In this document: positions 21,228 to 31,954 of the stretch, piece after piece
Numbering within the stretch: position 1 is the stretch's first letter
How the letters are laid out: every line of letters begins with the position of its first letter
NCBI GenBank assembly: GCA_033030425.1
Contig: JAUFSD010000010.1
Coordinates: 310,001-374,000, forward strand
Source of the DNA: Verpa conica
Taxonomy: Eukaryota; Ascomycota; Pezizomycetes; Pezizales; Morchellaceae
Length of the DNA stretch: 64,000 nt
Direction of reading: 5' to 3'
Program-made: the position numbers and the translations under genes
Notes under the pieces: model-generated
The model's input: the letters and a program-made list of their open reading frames with translations, nothing else
What the model was told of the DNA's origin: nothing
Database searches by the model: none

Positions 21228-22761
21228 TGATCGCGAGTTTCTTTTTATTCGGCGCTTAATTATATTCACAGTGAACAGCTACCTCATTATTCGGCACCAA
21301 TATTTCCCAAGCCACAATATCTTATATATAGGTCTTCCATATATATATAGATCAATCCGTGGATTGAAGTAGAAGCTTTTTTAGAAAGCAAAAAAAAACG
21401 ATCATAATTTTATTGTACTAGCGATGCTGATAGGTTAATCGGTCACGTGATTTATCTTCAGCGGTGAACGTCTTGGGCGTTTCAACTCCCACGCCGTACG
21501 TATGCTTATAAACAAATACTAATCTAGACCACACACCCTTCTCTAGAAAATAAACATAATAGGTATCAACTAATACTTGCTGTGATCTATCTTATTTGTG
21601 ATTCGCCTACGGACCTTCAGCCAAGTTTAATTCGAAAGGGGAAGCTTTTATATATATATATATTTAGATATATGGTGGGTCATTTGTATGTATAAGAGTG
21701 CGCATGCAGAGAGGTTAATTCTAAGCGATAACCACCACAACAAAGTGGTTGCTATGATAGAGATAGTTGCTAGAGTATAATAATAGGTTCATTTTAACCG
21801 CTAGACCTTAAAAACTCTATTTATTTTATAGCTATAGTAATGGTTGTTGATATATAAGCCTAGCTGTACAATGCCAGCTATACTGTACTATGCATATAAT
21901 AATATGTAGCTACATAACAAAAGCTAAAATATAAATTGTGGTAGCAACTACAAATATGCCTCATATAGGAATGACTGCATTCTATAACACTTCAAGTGAG
22001 AGTTAATTTTAAGAATCTAATTACATGTAAGCTATAGTTGTCTCTAAAAGCCACATTCTTCTTCTTCCATAGCTAGGCGCATGTTACTTTGCCACTACCC
22101 TCAATTTCAATTCTCCCCCTCAAAAATAAAAATCTATAGTATAGAGTCTATTAAATAAGAGTTCTACACGGTTTAGCTCTATTCAGGCTCCTCCGAGCTG
22201 CTTGGACCGCTTTATATTTTTTAATGTGGTGTGGTTGGTTGCTAATTAAAAGTCTTTTCTGCGCGCACTCTTGTACAAATGACCCGCCGTACCTGCAAGG
22301 CTATAACTCTATAGAGTACTTACCACAGGCACAAAGAATGTTGACGTGCCTGTGATCTACCTTGTACTCTACCCCGAGGGGGGGGAGGACGCACAGGCGC
22401 GGCCCGGAGGGACCCCGAGACACCTCTGTGCGTACCCCCACAATAGGCTCATCTCGCTAATTACGGAGGACAGCTAGTGAGTAGAAACTTTACGCATGTA
22501 CTTGGATTTTCTGATACTTGTTGTCTGCATAGAGCAGCATAATCATTGGGTTCCACTCTGGGCTAAAATCAACATGGCTAGTTTAGTCAACAATGTAATA
22601 TAGCGCTTGGACTGAGCTCTCTAGCTCTATCTGTTTATCTAGGTAGCATCTTCGAGACATAGTAATATGACTATTATAATGGCTAGCAGCCAGCACCTAT
22701 CGAATTTGCCATTAAATATCCAAGCTAGCCTCTGAATACTAAACTTTTATAACTATCCGCC
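21228..22761. other. AT-rich intergenic stretch with one MITE arm
   Basis: Contains the single hairpin-element arm at 21416-21458, a (TA)n tract near 21651-21662 and a G-run near 22380. The segment just before 22762 shares scattered blocks (TTCGAGACAT, TAATGG) with the promoter of the third paralog at 29066, so it probably belongs to the same segmental duplication. No coding frame. Confidence 0.45.
21416..21458. mobile_element. Solitary arm of the 5528-5639 hairpin element
   Basis: The same 43-nt length and order as the left arm at 5528-5570 (TACTAGCGATGC, GATAG, GTGATTTATCTT), with several substitutions. The opposite arm is not found nearby, so this copy is truncated or decayed. Confidence 0.65.
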
Positions 22762-23540
22762 ATGCAGAGTATCGTAAACACGAGCGACATGCTCTGGTGG
22801 AGAGGAGTTCAACAACTTTAGTAAGTATTTAATCTAGCCCTCCCCAAAAGACAAGTCAATTGAGCTAAAATGATGGTAGTCTGTCTTCACGCGATATAGT
22901 AGAGGAACGTCTCAAGCTCTATCACGAATATCTCGAGTGCTATCACGAACTTCTTTCGATATTTCACTCCAAAAACCCCACCAGACATATACATCCTTTT
23001 GCCTTTAGTTCTGGCTTTACTCCCACCTGGGCCCCATTTCTATCATTTGTCTTCCTTCATTGTCCATATTTTGAGACTATACCGGACTTTGAATACGTAC
23101 AGTAAGTAAAGTACAGGTACCTCCTTGTTGTATTTTGTATTTGTGTCTAACCCTGATCTAGCGACTGGTCACCATACTCAAGATTCGCAATTGCGTACAT
23201 AAATACTTACCTCCAGGCCAAGAACTTATTTTGTGCTATAAGGTAAAATAAACGTCCATATCTATCCTAGCCGTCTAATACTAAACTAAAACCTTAAAGT
23301 CAGCTAAATCATCATCGTGGTATAAACTATGCGCTTGGTCATTCATGTACGTCCGACTGTATCCGTCTTTTCGATCCCAAAGACATAAGTGCCCCAATAT
23401 CCAGGAATACTGCATGGATGAAAGACAAGTTACTAAAGCACTTTGAAAATTATTCTTACTCAGAAGAAGAGATCATAAGCACTCTGGGATCTTTCATGCC
23501 AGTTGCTGAAATGCTTAAATTAGCTCTCAAAGACATATAA
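22762..23540 (+). CDS. Paralog A of an unrecognised four-exon gene family (200 aa)
   Basis: Exons are 22762-22820, 22880-23101, 23162-23242 and 23300-23540. Introns are 59, 60, 57 and all GT-AG; phases 2/2/2 match those of paralogs B (24740) and C (29066). It is open from ATG to TAA, 200 aa. The start used by B and C corresponds to ACG here, and an in-frame ATG six codons upstream takes over. Conserved features: a Phe/Trp-rich segment (FTPTWAPFLSFVFLHCPY), the exon 3 end FCAI joining SQL, a Cys/His patch (NHHRG, HSCTSDC), LFDPKD, and a C-terminal helical block (LLKHFENYSYSEEEII, FMPV). There is no signal peptide. The conserved Cys/His spacing could bind a metal, but that is inference. No known domain recognised. 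Confidence 0.72.
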
Positions 23541-24739
23541 TATACCCCTCAAGAGAAAGAGACATTGTTAAATCTTTCGTTTAGTATGCTAGACATGATA
23601 TATCTATATAATGAGCCTCTCAAATAGTTAAAAAGTTTATATATATGTAGAAATCAATCTTTTCAGTATCAGCCTACCCTAATTAAAATTTCTGTTCTAA
23701 CTAGACGATTATCTACTGGGCCAATAAATTCCTGATACTAGTGTATAACGTATTTCAGTGTTAGGGGATAGAGATACCACAAATATCTGTGCTGGCGTGT
23801 CCGTGCATGGTCTACCTTACTACCCTCGGCCCAGCGGTACAATAGGCTCGTTTCACCCCTCGATCCATCTCAGGCCCTCATGGCAGCTGGGCAGTGCATA
23901 TATATAGAAATGTAGGGATGTAGATTTGCCGTGTTGTAGACATGCGGGGATGAAGATCTGTATCATACACGATCTTACCGTATAATCTGGGATAATTCGA
24001 CCCGCTACGACCGGGGGTAATGTGCGTAATTCGTGGTGAAAAAAATAAAACTACTCGGGGCAGGCAAGAAGAACCTGAACATGAGTTTTGGTGGTAATAG
24101 CTTCGGTTTGTGCTGATCCAGAAATTCTTTAAACTAAGTCCCCTGCTTGCAGCTTGCATGTTCAGGTTCTTCTTGCCTGCCCCGAGTACAACAGGTTTCA
24201 TCTGTATTAGTACGTACAAGTATCTACCTTTCTTGTTCTAGTGTCTTCAATTTCCATGGTTTTCAACTGTTCCAGTGCGTGCTAAACCCTGCTGCAGCGG
24301 GTCGAATTATCTCAGATTATACGGTACTACTCAGACCTTTGCAGTAGGGGGATGCCCGCTCTAAAAGTGACGTGTAGCACAATGGAAACTACATGCACAG
24401 CACTTGTGAGATAAGCCCGGACCCTCCACTCCAACAGCGCCTCAATAGAGTACCCATGATTGTTATATTAACATACTCGTAATTGAACGACTTTCTCAAA
24501 ATATACTAGGTCCGTGCCGTATATACCCAGTATAGAGTCGTACTAGTGCTCGAGTCAGGCAATAAGTACCGGACAATGCAAGTCTTACACTCATTAATCG
24601 ATAAATGTACTTTGCCTACTAGAGCTACTTCCCTCAATAAAAAACCCTTATACCCACTGGATCTACTATAGAATTCCCAAGGCCTTTCATACCAAATCTG
24701 CCTTCATAAAAATCCACCAGACACTTGATTTACGTAAAC
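23541..24739. other. Intergenic stretch holding a foldback element
   Basis: The part after 23540 is alignable in phrases with the 3' flank of paralog C (CAATTAAAATT-type blocks near 23680 and 30050), so the duplication extends beyond the gene. The foldback at 23976-24326 is listed separately. Frames here (23878-24347) are translations of that inverted repeat. The last ~50 nt before 24740 resemble the promoter of paralog C. Confidence 0.5.
23976..24326. mobile_element. Nested foldback element, 351 bp
   Basis: Outer arms 23976-24006 and 24296-24326 (31 bp, one mismatch) begin TACCGTATAATCTG. Inner arms 24053-24083 and 24157-24187 are 31-bp inverted copies (ACTCGGGGCAGGCAAG...). A diverged copy of the outer end lies near 28690-28717 (AGCGGGTCGAATC...TACGGTA). 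No coding capacity; MITE-like. Confidence 0.65.
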
Positions 24740-25514
24740 ATGAGTGAAGAGCTCTGGCTAGCTAGGAAAGAGCTCTTTTAGTATGTATTTAATCAAAAAA
24801 TTCCGCCTAACTCCTCTTCATCCTTCTCAAAAATTAGTTAAGTTAACATTATGGTAGCCGTCGTTTACTCAAGCAAGTGGGGAACGAAATCACCCTCTAC
24901 AACAACGAAATCACCCTCTACAACAACGAAATCTTTGGACCCCTCGAAGACCTCAGAACTACGCCCCTTCAATTTCCCATCTGCCCCCCTACTCCAAACT
25001 GGACTCCATTTCTATCACTTATCTTCTTTGATTGCCCATATATTAGGAGTAACCTGGAATCTAGCGAGAGGTAGGCAAACTATCACTCTCTTTTTAACCT
25101 TTATCGTGGCTAACTTCTCAGAGCTTGGCTCTCATGTTCACACATCGCATATCGCTACGTATCACTGAATAATGACCCTCAGGCTAAAAAACTACTATGT
25201 GCTATAAGGTAAACCCACAATTAGCTATCTGCTCTAGTCATTTAATACTAAGAACGTTCAGTCAGCTACTTTGCTATCATGGTACCAATCTTGAGAATAT
25301 TGATCATCTACATAAGTGTATGGAGGACTGTATTCTTCTTTTCGACCCTCGACACGTGCAAATGACGCCCCTAGTCCTCAAACAGGTTACATGGATTAAA
25401 AAAAGGCTATTGGAGCACTTTGAGAATTATTCTTATACAAGTGAAGATATTATAAGTGCTCTAGGATTTTTCATGCCAGTCGAGATAATTAAATCGGCTT
25501 TCCTAAATCAGTAG
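24740..25514 (+). CDS. Paralog B of the four-exon gene family (197 aa)
   Basis: Exons are 24740-24780, 24858-25070, 25122-25208 and 25262-25514. Introns of 77, 51 and 53 nt fall at the same places and phases as in paralogs A and C. Intact from ATG to stop, 197 aa. Exon 2 carries a duplicated NEITLYN(N) unit absent from A and C, from an 18-bp tandem repeat (ACGAAATCACCCTCTACA, near 24887-24925). Shared family features: PNWTPFLSLIFFDCPY, KKLLCAI|SQL at the third intron, LLFDPRH, and the block LLEHFENYSYTSEDII followed by FMPVEIIKSAF. The last exon is exactly as long as in C (253 nt). No signal peptide and no known domain. Function unknown; a soluble helical protein is the best structural guess. 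Confidence 0.74.
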
Positions 25515-26418
25515 CTTTTTGGAGAGAAAATATACTATTAGAATAGATTTCTTAAGGGCAGTCATCGTGTATGAGCTCGGTCAATACGTATACCAGTATA
25601 TATTTTAGGCGTGGTACATCGATCTATCAGAACTTAGCTACTAAAACCCCGTTATATATGTACATGTAGTGATTGGTTTTTTGGTAACTACTGTAATTAA
25701 AAACTTTGTCCTGAAGAGCTGAGTGTAATAGCTATATATATAGAGAGAGAGTGGAGATAAGTGAGCTCTCTCCCATTAAAAATAAAATATTTCTTTACCG
25801 ATTTCCTCGACCAATAGATACCTGTCTATTCTCATTGAAGGGTACAAGGTATTTTAGTTCTGGGAGAAACCTATAATGAGCAGTTAGCTAGAGCTAGCTA
25901 CGTACATCGCGCGTTTACCGATATCTATATTTAATGAACCGCTATAGGTCCATATATAGGTCCTTAGGTTAAGGTATTCCCCCCCTCCAGAGAGAAAAAG
26001 ATTGCACACACCTGGCACTACCGAGAATTTAATGAGTCATGCGAGCTTGCAATTGGCCAGGGCAGCTATACGTAGTTATTGGTTGAATAATTGAATAAAT
26101 GCTATCACATGGTGATGGCGTCCTAAAATAAACACTGAAATCTACAACTTTTTTTATATATCAGTGTTTTATTTATTCTAGGTACAAGAATGCCGCATAC
26201 AGCTACAAGGTTATAGAGCAGATTACCTTGGAACTTGATGTGTCACGCTGACTAAGAAAAACTATTATTAGCAGTCCTCTGTGAGTGGTGCGCGCTTGTC
26301 CTGGTGCCAGAATCGGCACTAGAAGCCAGTAACAGCGCCGGAGAAGGTGATAAAAGCTCAGTATTTCAGCAGGCGAGGAAACCCTTTAGAAAAATCTACC
26401 AGCGGGACAGAAAACCAA
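25515..26418. other. AT-rich intergenic stretch
   Basis: Non-coding 3' flank of paralog B, then AT-rich DNA with (TA)n and (GA)n tracts near 25730-25750. 26230-26400 has a short open frame ending in RKPFRKIYQRDRKPN that might be an upstream exon of the next entry; the splice is unproven. Confidence 0.35.
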
Positions 26419-26787
26419 ATGTCTGAATTTCTCAAATCTAAAACTACTACCCATATCACTTTCGAGGAACTATCACAAATAAAAACTCTTGAGTATGAAC
26501 TACGGATACAGATTTTACAATCTTACGTGAATAAAGATCTCCGAGGGTTGGTAGGACATAAAGGACTACTTCATACTTTGATAAAACTGACGAAGGAATT
26601 GGAGGCTGAGCTATGGCGCCGGGAATCATGGTACGTTTCCGACCTAAGTACAATAGAAGATATTTTCCAAGAATTCAATTCTATCATGATCTTACATTTT
26701 TTCTTAAAGATAGAACCAGAATCTACCGATACACATGCATGCTTGAGGATTTTCTTCATTTTTTCGAAAAGAAAATCGCGATATTAG
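26419..26787 (+). CDS. Hypothetical helical protein fragment, 122 aa
   Basis: Open from ATG 26419 to 26787. The composition looks coding: a long amphipathic helix (ELSQIKTLEYELRIQILQ) and a second helix (LIKLTKELEAELWRRESW). The overlapping +1 frame after about 26600 encodes a basic segment followed by a hydrophobic stretch (ILATLLCLLQLVAL), so either an intron or a frameshift may switch frames near 26700 to give a membrane-anchored protein ending at 26882. I cannot decide between these models and recognise no domain. The true start may lie in an upstream exon. Confidence 0.3.
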   Translation: MSEFLKSKTTTHITFEELSQIKTLEYELRIQILQSYVNKDLRGLVGHKGLLHTLIKLTKELEAELWRRESWYVSDLSTIEDIFQEFNSIMILHFFLKIEPESTDTHACLRIFFIFSKRKSRY

Positions 26788-26882
26788 CAACCCTTCTTTG
26801 TTTATTACAACTAGTTGCGCTACAAAACAGTTTTTTATTCTCAATATCTCATTTTTCGTATATAGCAAAATCCAGAGCATAA

Positions 26883-28103
26883 TTATCCCAGAGCTCGCAT
26901 CCACCAGTTTAAGCACAACGCTTGACACAAGACCCTTCTACAGGGCTCTACTCATCATAGTCTTAGGAGCATTGTAGGCTTCAATTATCGAAGAATAGTA
27001 GGCCCCTACATAGCTCGAGAATGCGAGTTTACTATCCCAGGCACCATAAAACATGAGGGTGTTGCCCAAAAACGTGGGCTGGAGCTTTTGACAAGAGTCA
27101 TTCTCTGTGCTTTGAGAAAATTAGCCCGGAAAGTAGGTAGGCGGAGCGTTTATAAAACCTTATGATACTCTCTATAGGAAAAAAGACAAAGAGTGGAGTT
27201 TGGGGACAAACAGGTCCGTTTATCGGGGATTTCATGTCGTCCTTTAGATGTGTCATTAGGAAAGAATCCTTCATATTTAGCTTGAGGTTAGAGCACCAGT
27301 ATTGGCCGCAGCTTTGTGGATATTCAGTGAGATTTGCTATCTGCCTACACTCTACAGTGCCTGCGTATTCACAATATAAAAATAATTTATAATCGTGTAG
27401 ACATTTCCTAAAGCTGTAAGAGGCGGCGATACACATATCCTTCACCGGCCGCTGTTAGGAACTATATCATACTATGAGAGAACTACTTACAGTAGCTGAT
27501 GTAGGTGTTTAATTAAACTATAGTCTAGTTTTGTGAAGCGTTCAGAAGTGAAGGCGATGTATTATGGCTCTAGATTCTCTTTGGTGATAGTAGTGCTGCT
27601 GCGCGGGCAATAGACCACCTGTATACTATATATAGGGAGCGTATAAAGAATATTGAGTCGCGAAACTTAGTGACATCTCTTCTTGGATGCTCCTAGTAAA
27701 GACCTAACACTATTGGCTGTAGGCCGGCCCTGAAATTTCCTGTTTAGGTAGATGGTTATAGGCTAGTTACCTGCGACGTTCTATCTACATCTTATGCCGT
27801 ATCGCCCAATATGGTCACTTTCTTGTTTAGGTATATAGGGATAAACTACATATGTACCATGTCATTCTACTTTCTCCCTACGTCATATGTCTCGTGGCTC
27901 CAATCACTTCTTTAGATAGGTGGCCATAGATTACATAGCACTTTCGGCCTTTACAGTTTGCCCGCTACAGCGTTCTGAGGCTACCACCTACTATAGCAAG
28001 ATAACAACCTTCCAGGGATACCACCTTCCGGGCTACCACTTTCTGGTCTGGCCCCTCTGAGCGCTTTCTGCCTCTCTAAGGGTACCACCTTCTGTGCCAC
28101 TTG
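26883..28103. other. Intergenic stretch, no supported gene
   Basis: Frames on both strands near 27098-27445 overlap each other and neither shows a domain, signal peptide or splice support. 27960-28100 has scattered CTACCAC and ACTTTC phrases that lead into the satellite at 28104. Confidence 0.35.
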
Positions 28104-28320
28104 ACCAGGGCTACCACCCTCCAAGGCTACCACCCTCGGGCCACTTTCCACCTCTGAGCACTTTCCGCGTTACCAGGGCTACCACCCTCCAAGGCTGCCA
28201 CCCTCAGGCCACTTTCCACCTATGAGCACTTTCCGCGTTACCAGGGCTACCACTCTCCAAGGCTACCACCCTCGGGCCACTTTTTATCTCTGAGCACTTT
28301 CCGCGTTACCAGGGGCTGAG
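28104..28320. repeat. 68-bp tandem satellite, three units
   Basis: Units start at 28104, 28172 and 28240, each beginning ACCAGGGCTACCACC, with a partial fourth from 28308. Each unit ends near GCACTTTCCGCGTT. In reverse complement the subunits (GGTAGCC, GGAAAGTGG) match the satellite at 5826-6560. Confidence 0.85.
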
Positions 28321-29065
28321 ACAACACTAGTTTCTGGGGCTGCCGCCTCTGGGACTACCACGTTCCGAGACCCACTACAACATTCTACTTTCTCCTTACG
28401 TCGTACGACATATTCGCTAACTCTAACTATTCCCTGCTTAGACAGGTAACTATAGACTACACCTTAACTATGCACTATACTCTTTGTAAGACGTATACCG
28501 CACTAATTTGCGAGATTCAACATGCCGTGGCCGGGGGTTTATACGGTTAGCAGGCGCTGGAACAGTTAGGAGCCATCGAAATCCCTGGAACTAGGACAAA
28601 AAAGATATACACTTGTACTGATATAGAGTAAAACTTTATCTTTTATTTTTTGTGTTGAAAATTGCGCAAAAACACATTAACCCCAGAAACAGCGGGTCGA
28701 ATCTCGTTAATACGGTACACGTACCCTACCTTTACCATGCGGTGATAGTTGTAATAGCGGCCAATTAGAAATCTGTGTGGTAATTACCAGTATAAACACA
28801 TCAAAGGCCAGCCAAGACTCTAAACCCCAAGTTTCCCAGTTTCGCATTAATATTGCTAAATATTGTACAACTATCCACAAGAAGCCTCTTCCGATTCGCT
28901 AGATTCTCTAAAATATTAAAAGTAACATGATTAATAGCATGTTCGAGACATTACAATGGTCAAATCACCCACCTGACATACTATATATTTAATGCCCAAG
29001 ACCCCCCATATCAAGACCATCTTCATCAATATCCGCCAGATAATAGACTTACCTCAAGCATAAAC
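28321..29065. other. Intergenic stretch with a foldback-end relic
   Basis: Holds the diverged copy of the 23976-24326 element end near 28690-28717. The last ~150 nt are the promoter region of paralog C and resemble those of A and B. Otherwise nothing. Confidence 0.4.
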
Positions 29066-29790
29066 ATGGATAAAGAAACCTGGGAGAAGGGGTTGACCAG
29101 ACTTCTGTAAGCATTTAACTCCGATCATTTATAATAAGATAGGTTAGCTAAGTTAAAACCACGGTAGCTGCAATTCAAAATGGCGAGCAGAAGAACAGCT
29201 CAAAGGGTATTCCGATTTTATTGCCTCGACCGGAGTCACCCTTACTAGTATTCTTACACTTGGTTCCACCCCTGTACCCAGCTTTTCCCCTAACTGGTAT
29301 CCAATCCTATCAATTTTATTTCTTAGCTGTCCATACTATAGCATTGAGTGTCCTGATAGGTAAATAAACCACCATATACTTGTTTTACTATAGCTAACTT
29401 TCCAGCGACCTTCTCAAATACTTGGAACTCGCAACTACCTACAAGGAAGCTGACAACTACGCTAATAATGTAGTGTGTGCTATAAGGTAAAGCCTGATAG
29501 GTATCCACCCTAGTCATTTAATACTAAAAACTTGTAGTCAGCTATTCCACCACCATGGTATCGCCTATGTACACCACTCATGTACGGACCTCTGTGAGGA
29601 GAAACTTTTCGACAGTAAAAAAACAAGCCTCCCACCATATAAAAAGGTTGAATGGAAGCAAGCAATGTTATTGGAGCACTTGGAGCAGTATAGGTATCCA
29701 GAAACAGAAATTATCGAAGTTTTGAGATGCTTCACAGCACTTTATCCTATTGATAAACTTAAACACCTTTTCTTGTCGGGAGATTTATAG
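29066..29790 (+). CDS. Paralog C of the four-exon gene family (188 aa)
   Basis: Exons are 29066-29106, 29168-29359, 29406-29486 and 29538-29790. Introns are 61, 46 and 51 nt in the same positions and phases as A and B. Intact, 188 aa. Exon 1 (41 nt) and exon 4 (253 nt) match B exactly in length, and exon 3 (81 nt) matches A. Family features: an opening MDKETWEKG helix, SPNWYPILSILFLSCPY, VVCAI|SQL, FHHHG and HSCTDLC, LFDSKK, and LLEHLEQYRYPETEII. It is the most diverged copy at the C-terminus (FTALYPIDKL). Retention of three open frames with many substitutions implies selection for protein function. What the protein does is unknown. Confidence 0.74.
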
Positions 29791-31954
29791 ATTTCTCGGG
29801 GGAGGGGGGGGGATTTCTAGGTCTAGGTTTCTGGGATTCGTAGAAAACTATAATGTATCAACTCGGCCAATACGTTAGATATAGTGTATATGTTGAGCAT
29901 AGGCCTCCTAAACCATTAAGACCAGTTAGATTCTATTCATACCTAGCCCTGTAGCTGCATGCGATATTCTTGGACCCATAATCAAACTATAATATAAAAA
30001 TATGTATAAAAAGTTATTAATATCAGTACTTTCGGGATCCATCTGCCCCAATTAAAATTCTATCCAGAACAGATGAGTCCCTATTACAAATAAAACCCCC
30101 TACATAGATCTATAGTACTTGGCGGAGAGATATCGGTCTGCCCATTCATCTTGTAGGTTAGCTGCAAGAAATATAGGGTAAACAACTTTACGTGAATGTT
30201 ATTTTAAATGTCTTAATACATATAGAGTAGACCGGAATATCATAAGCTAGTCCCAAGCTATGAAAACTTGGGCGAGGGAACTAGTACTAGCTATCTAGGC
30301 TCAAAATACTTAGGTCCTTCAATACACGAGTACTACTCTACTCTTAATAATTTAAATTACGTTCTCAATAGTCAATCAGAGCATTTTACTCGGCGAGGAC
30401 GATTAATTCATACTAGGTGAGGGGGCCTGTTATATATTGTATACCAAACTGTGCCACTCAAACCGAGGGCTAGAGATTGATTATCCTCAGGAAGATACCT
30501 TGTAACACTGCTCTAATTATGCCAGCTAGTATTACGATGTAGCCAATCTTTTCGAGCCACCGTATCAAAGATTCGTTGTTTATAAGAAAATAGATCGACC
30601 TAGAAACCCCCACAGAGTATAGACATGAGAAAGGAAAATTTCTAACTTTGCAACCGACATAATACCCGGACACGTTTCTCTAATGAATATTATCCAACCA
30701 ACACCTATACACCTGAATTCACACATGTATTCCCTAAACGGGAGATGAATCTTCAACCCAGTGGCTCAAGTAGAGTAGTACTATCAGAGGATCCTAGCAT
30801 GCTAAGGGTATCCATAACAAAATGACATCTATAAACCACTTTTATGCACTCATGAGGGTGTTAAACCCTTTAGAACAGAAGTAAGCTTGTTTCACCTCAG
30901 TCCCGGCGCTTTACCTGCTGATTACTTAAGTTAACACGCCATTTAGTTTTAGCGCTGACATGTAGCGGTTCTAAGCCGCGCGGCATGTCCGGTTAATTGT
31001 CACAAAAACTAAAAGCAGCGCGAGTGAGAGCTCAGGATTGGCACCTCTTATCCAATAATATTCAATCAGTGCCAAGAAACTGTTTTAGATTTTCCATTCC
31101 TAGGTAGGAATTCGCCTGTTCGTAAATTATCCTTATTAGGAAGCATCTACAACAAAGTCAGGGTTGCATGTACTTAAATGATAAATTCATTCATTCATTC
31201 ATTCATACAACAAAGTCAATCGATGTCAAGACGAGTGACATACCATGACCAGTAAAGAGGAACCCTAACCCTGGTCAAATATTTATTACATTTTTATCAG
31301 ATTCACCAAGTAGATATAGTATTTTAGATTTCTGTTTTATTGCATAATAAGAATTAAAAAAAATATTAGTTAGATTAACTCACTTGTTCCCAAGGGCGCG
31401 ACGAAAGTGTAACCAAAACACCAGAAGTCTTAGCCATTCGTCCAGCGGCCAATGGAACACTTCTGACACTCTCATCGTCAATCAGGAGATGTCCATCCCT
31501 TCCCTTCTATATCGCCAGATTCCATGCGGCGTTGAAAATGGACTGATTGGAGCCGGGGGGTTGACCGGTATATATTTACCTGACGCGACCCAATACCTCT
31601 GCCTATGTGTTGCGTAGAACTAGTAGCAAGCTTTGCCAAAAACGTGTATAAGCATGGCGAGCCTGGCCGTGTTGGTCAAGTTGAAACGAATTTTAATACA
31701 ACAAAGGTTAATCGGCAGGTCGTTTCACATGTTACCGGCAGAGAGCGATGAGGCACAGCCTTCTTGCATGGAAGCACATCTTTTGGTTCCGGTCAAGCAA
31801 ACTACTTGAACAATTCAAGACCAATAGAAGACATCCACTCTGTAAGTGAATTTTAGAGATAAGCTTTTTGTTTGCTCTTTTGATATTGGAGACCATCTTT
31901 TTATAAACCCATAATAATCTACCCTAATTGTACAATGAAAAAGAAAAAGAAAAT
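29791..31954. other. Gene-poor stretch, microsatellite only
   Basis: The first 300 bp are the 3' flank shared in phrases with paralog A. A (TTCA)n tract of about five units is at 31185-31206. A short frame at 31384-31617 has no domain. No supported gene in about 2.1 kb. Confidence 0.4.

Noticed and set aside
27098..27445. 115-aa minus frame with several cysteines
   Set aside because: No signal peptide, no splice support, and an equally long antisense frame; likely chance.
31260..31280. CCCTAACCC phrase as a telomere-like repeat
   Set aside because: A single CCCTAACCCTGG occurrence, not tandem.
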